A DNA stretch of 8,241 bases from Acidobacteriota bacterium (GTDB lineage: Bacteria; Acidobacteriota; Thermoanaerobaculia; Multivoradales; SZUA-115): NCBI GenBank assembly GCA_003231035.1, contig QIHU01000413.1, forward strand, positions 1 to 8,241, read 5' to 3'. The notes under the pieces were generated by a model. That model did not search any database and was not told the DNA's origin. It worked only from the letters and a program-made list of their open reading frames with translations. This document shows, in pieces, positions 7,133-8,241 of this stretch. The position numbers and the translations under genes are program-made. Positions within the stretch are counted from its first letter, which is position 1, and each line of letters begins with the position of its first letter.

Positions 7133-7147
7133 GGGTCAGTTCACCGC
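7126..7147. terminator. Inverted repeat at the convergent gene junction, possible bidirectional terminator
   Basis: GCGGTGA at 7126-7132 and TCACCGC at 7141-7147 are perfect reverse complements separated by 8 bases, giving a 7-bp GC-rich stem. The left arm contains the stop codon of the phospholipase gene and the loop contains the stop of the peptidase gene. No T-run follows on the + strand. On the - strand the stem is followed by TCTTTGC, a weak T-rich tail, so termination is more plausible for the peptidase transcript. Confidence 0.4.
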
Positions 7148-8241
7148 CCGCGACGCCTCCAGCACGGGACCGAATCGGGCCATCAGGGCGGCGTAGATCT
7201 CAATGCCTTGCCACAGGTTCTCAAGGCGTAGGTTCTCGTTGGGTGCATGTTGGTTGTTGTCGTGGTTGACCATCGGCACCACCACCAGCGGCACGCCGAG
7301 TTCCTCTTCGAATAGGTACAGGGGCAAGCTGCCGCCGAGGATCGGCAAGGGCACCGCAGGCTGCCCGGTCGCTTCGTCGACCACCTGCTGGACGGCGCGA
7401 GAAAAGGGCAGGTCGAGCGGCGTTTGCATCGCTCGGTAACCCGAGCCCCACTGCAACCGCACGATGCGAGGATGGGCCAGCCGGGTTTCGAGATCCGGTT
7501 CTTGATCGACCACGAACCAGCCGCTCTGGTGCAAGTGACGGGTAACCGCGGCGCGCAAATGATCGAGGGTTTGGTCGGGCACCAGCCGGAAGCTCAGCGA
7601 CGCCGTGGCGGTGGTCGGGATAGCGTTTTTCGCCGCCTCGCCCACCTGCCCCGAGGCCAGGCCTCGGACATTGAGCGCCGGGCGCAGGATACGCTCCACC
7701 AACGGCGCGTTGTGGGCCTCTGAACGGGCCAACCCCAGCGAGCGACGTAGCTCTCGGTCGGTGTTGGGTACCTTGGCCAGCGCCGCGCGGTCGATCGCGG
7801 TCAACTCGCGCACCTGATCGTAAACCCCGTCGATCAGGATCTCCCCTTCCGAGTCGCGCATCCCGGCCACCAGCTCGACCAACATCGCCGCCGGATTGGG
7901 CGCCCAGTTGCCGTAGTGGCCACTGTGCAGCGAGCGCAGGGGACCGTAGACAGTCAACTCAAAGCCCAGCACTCCGCGCACCCCGTAGACCACCTGCGGT
8001 CGCCGGCTCTGGTGCACCGGGCCGTCGCAGAAGATCCAGCCGTCCGCCGCGAGCAGCGCGGCGTGGCGGCGCAGCATCTCACCCAGGTGGGGCGAGCCGG
8101 CCTCCTCTTCGCCCTCGAAGAAGAATTTGAGATTGACCGAAGGCGCTCGGCCGGCGGCGCGCAGCGCATCGAGCGCCACCAGCATGGCGACGATCGGCGA
8201 CTTGTCATCGCTGGCTGAGCGCGCGTAGAGCCGCCACTCTG
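7136..8241 (-). CDS. M20-family metallopeptidase (dipeptidase-like), N-terminus outside window
   Basis: This is the C-terminal part of a zinc-dependent M20 peptidase, related to CNDP-type dipeptidases and ArgE/DapE. The frame is open to the right edge. An ATG at 8185 is internal, because conserved sequence continues upstream of it: ARSASDDKSPIV (around 8190-8224) holds the bridging Asp of the metal site. The catalytic/metal Glu cluster FEGEEEAGS is at about 8093-8118. The HSGHYGNWAPNPA segment marks the start of the lid/dimerisation domain, and NNQHAPNENLR near the C-terminus carries the last metal-ligand His. About 367 residues are visible, against the roughly 450 usual for the family. The protein looks intact and cytosolic. 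Its convergent orientation separates it from the lipid operon. The substrate (dipeptide or N-acyl amino acid) is not determinable from this sequence. Confidence 0.92.
   Translation of the reverse strand, partial: EWRLYARSASDDKSPIVAMLVALDALRAAGRAPSVNLKFFFEGEEEAGSPHLGEMLRRHAALLAADGWIFCDGPVHQSRRPQVVYGVRGVLGFELTVYGPLRSLHSGHYGNWAPNPAAMLVELVAGMRDSEGEILIDGVYDQVRELTAIDRAALAKVPNTDRELRRSLGLARSEAHNAPLVERILRPALNVRGLASGQVGEAAKNAIPTTATASLSFRLVPDQTLDHLRAAVTRHLHQSGWFVVDQEPDLETRLAHPRIVRLQWGSGYRAMQTPLDLPFSRAVQQVVDEATGQPAVPLPILGGSLPLYLFEEELGVPLVVVPMVNHDNNQHAPNENLRLENLWQGIEIYAALMARFGPVLEASRAVN

Noticed and set aside
8183..8185. ATG as the true start of the M20 peptidase
   Set aside because: The conserved metal-site motif ARSASDDKS is encoded upstream of this ATG in the same frame, and the frame stays open to the window edge.

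Overview
This is a GC-rich (roughly 65% by eye), gene-dense bacterial window. It has tightly packed genes, Shine-Dalgarno sites at several starts, and no RNA gene, mobile element or CRISPR array that I can see. The style fits a soil or environmental high-GC Gram-negative such as Acidobacteriota, Myxococcota or a related group. That placement is inferred from composition and gene content, and nothing here fixes the taxon.

Positions 1-4703 (+ strand) form one compact operon for a polyketide-type lipid. Its genes, in order, are a type III polyketide synthase (5' end outside the window), a small membrane methyltransferase of the isoprenylcysteine carboxyl methyltransferase (ICMT) family, a free-standing acyl carrier protein (ACP), a fatty-acyl-AMP ligase-like enzyme, and an FAD-dependent oxidoreductase. 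The last four genes overlap head to tail by 4, 11 and 8 nt, so they are very probably co-transcribed and translationally coupled. The likely pathway is as follows: the ligase activates a free fatty acid as acyl-AMP and loads it on the ACP; the type III synthase extends the acyl chain to an alkylpyrone or alkylresorcinol; the methyltransferase and flavoenzyme tailor the ring. The synthase, methyltransferase and flavoenzyme trio resembles the known SrsABC phenolic-lipid/alkylquinone pathway of Streptomyces, and the synthase-methyltransferase pair resembles Bacillus BpsAB. The built-in ligase and ACP are the less usual part.

After an 89-bp gap, positions 4793-7132 (+) encode a large membrane-anchored patatin-like phospholipase: about nine hydrophobic segments, then a complete patatin catalytic domain. 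It has its own strong ribosome binding site. It could release fatty acids for the upstream pathway, but only proximity supports that.

Positions 7136-8241 (- strand) carry the C-terminal part of an M20-family metallopeptidase, convergent with the phospholipase gene. The two stop codons are separated by 3 nt and lie in or beside a perfect 7-bp inverted repeat. Its 5' end is outside the window and it looks unrelated to the lipid operon.
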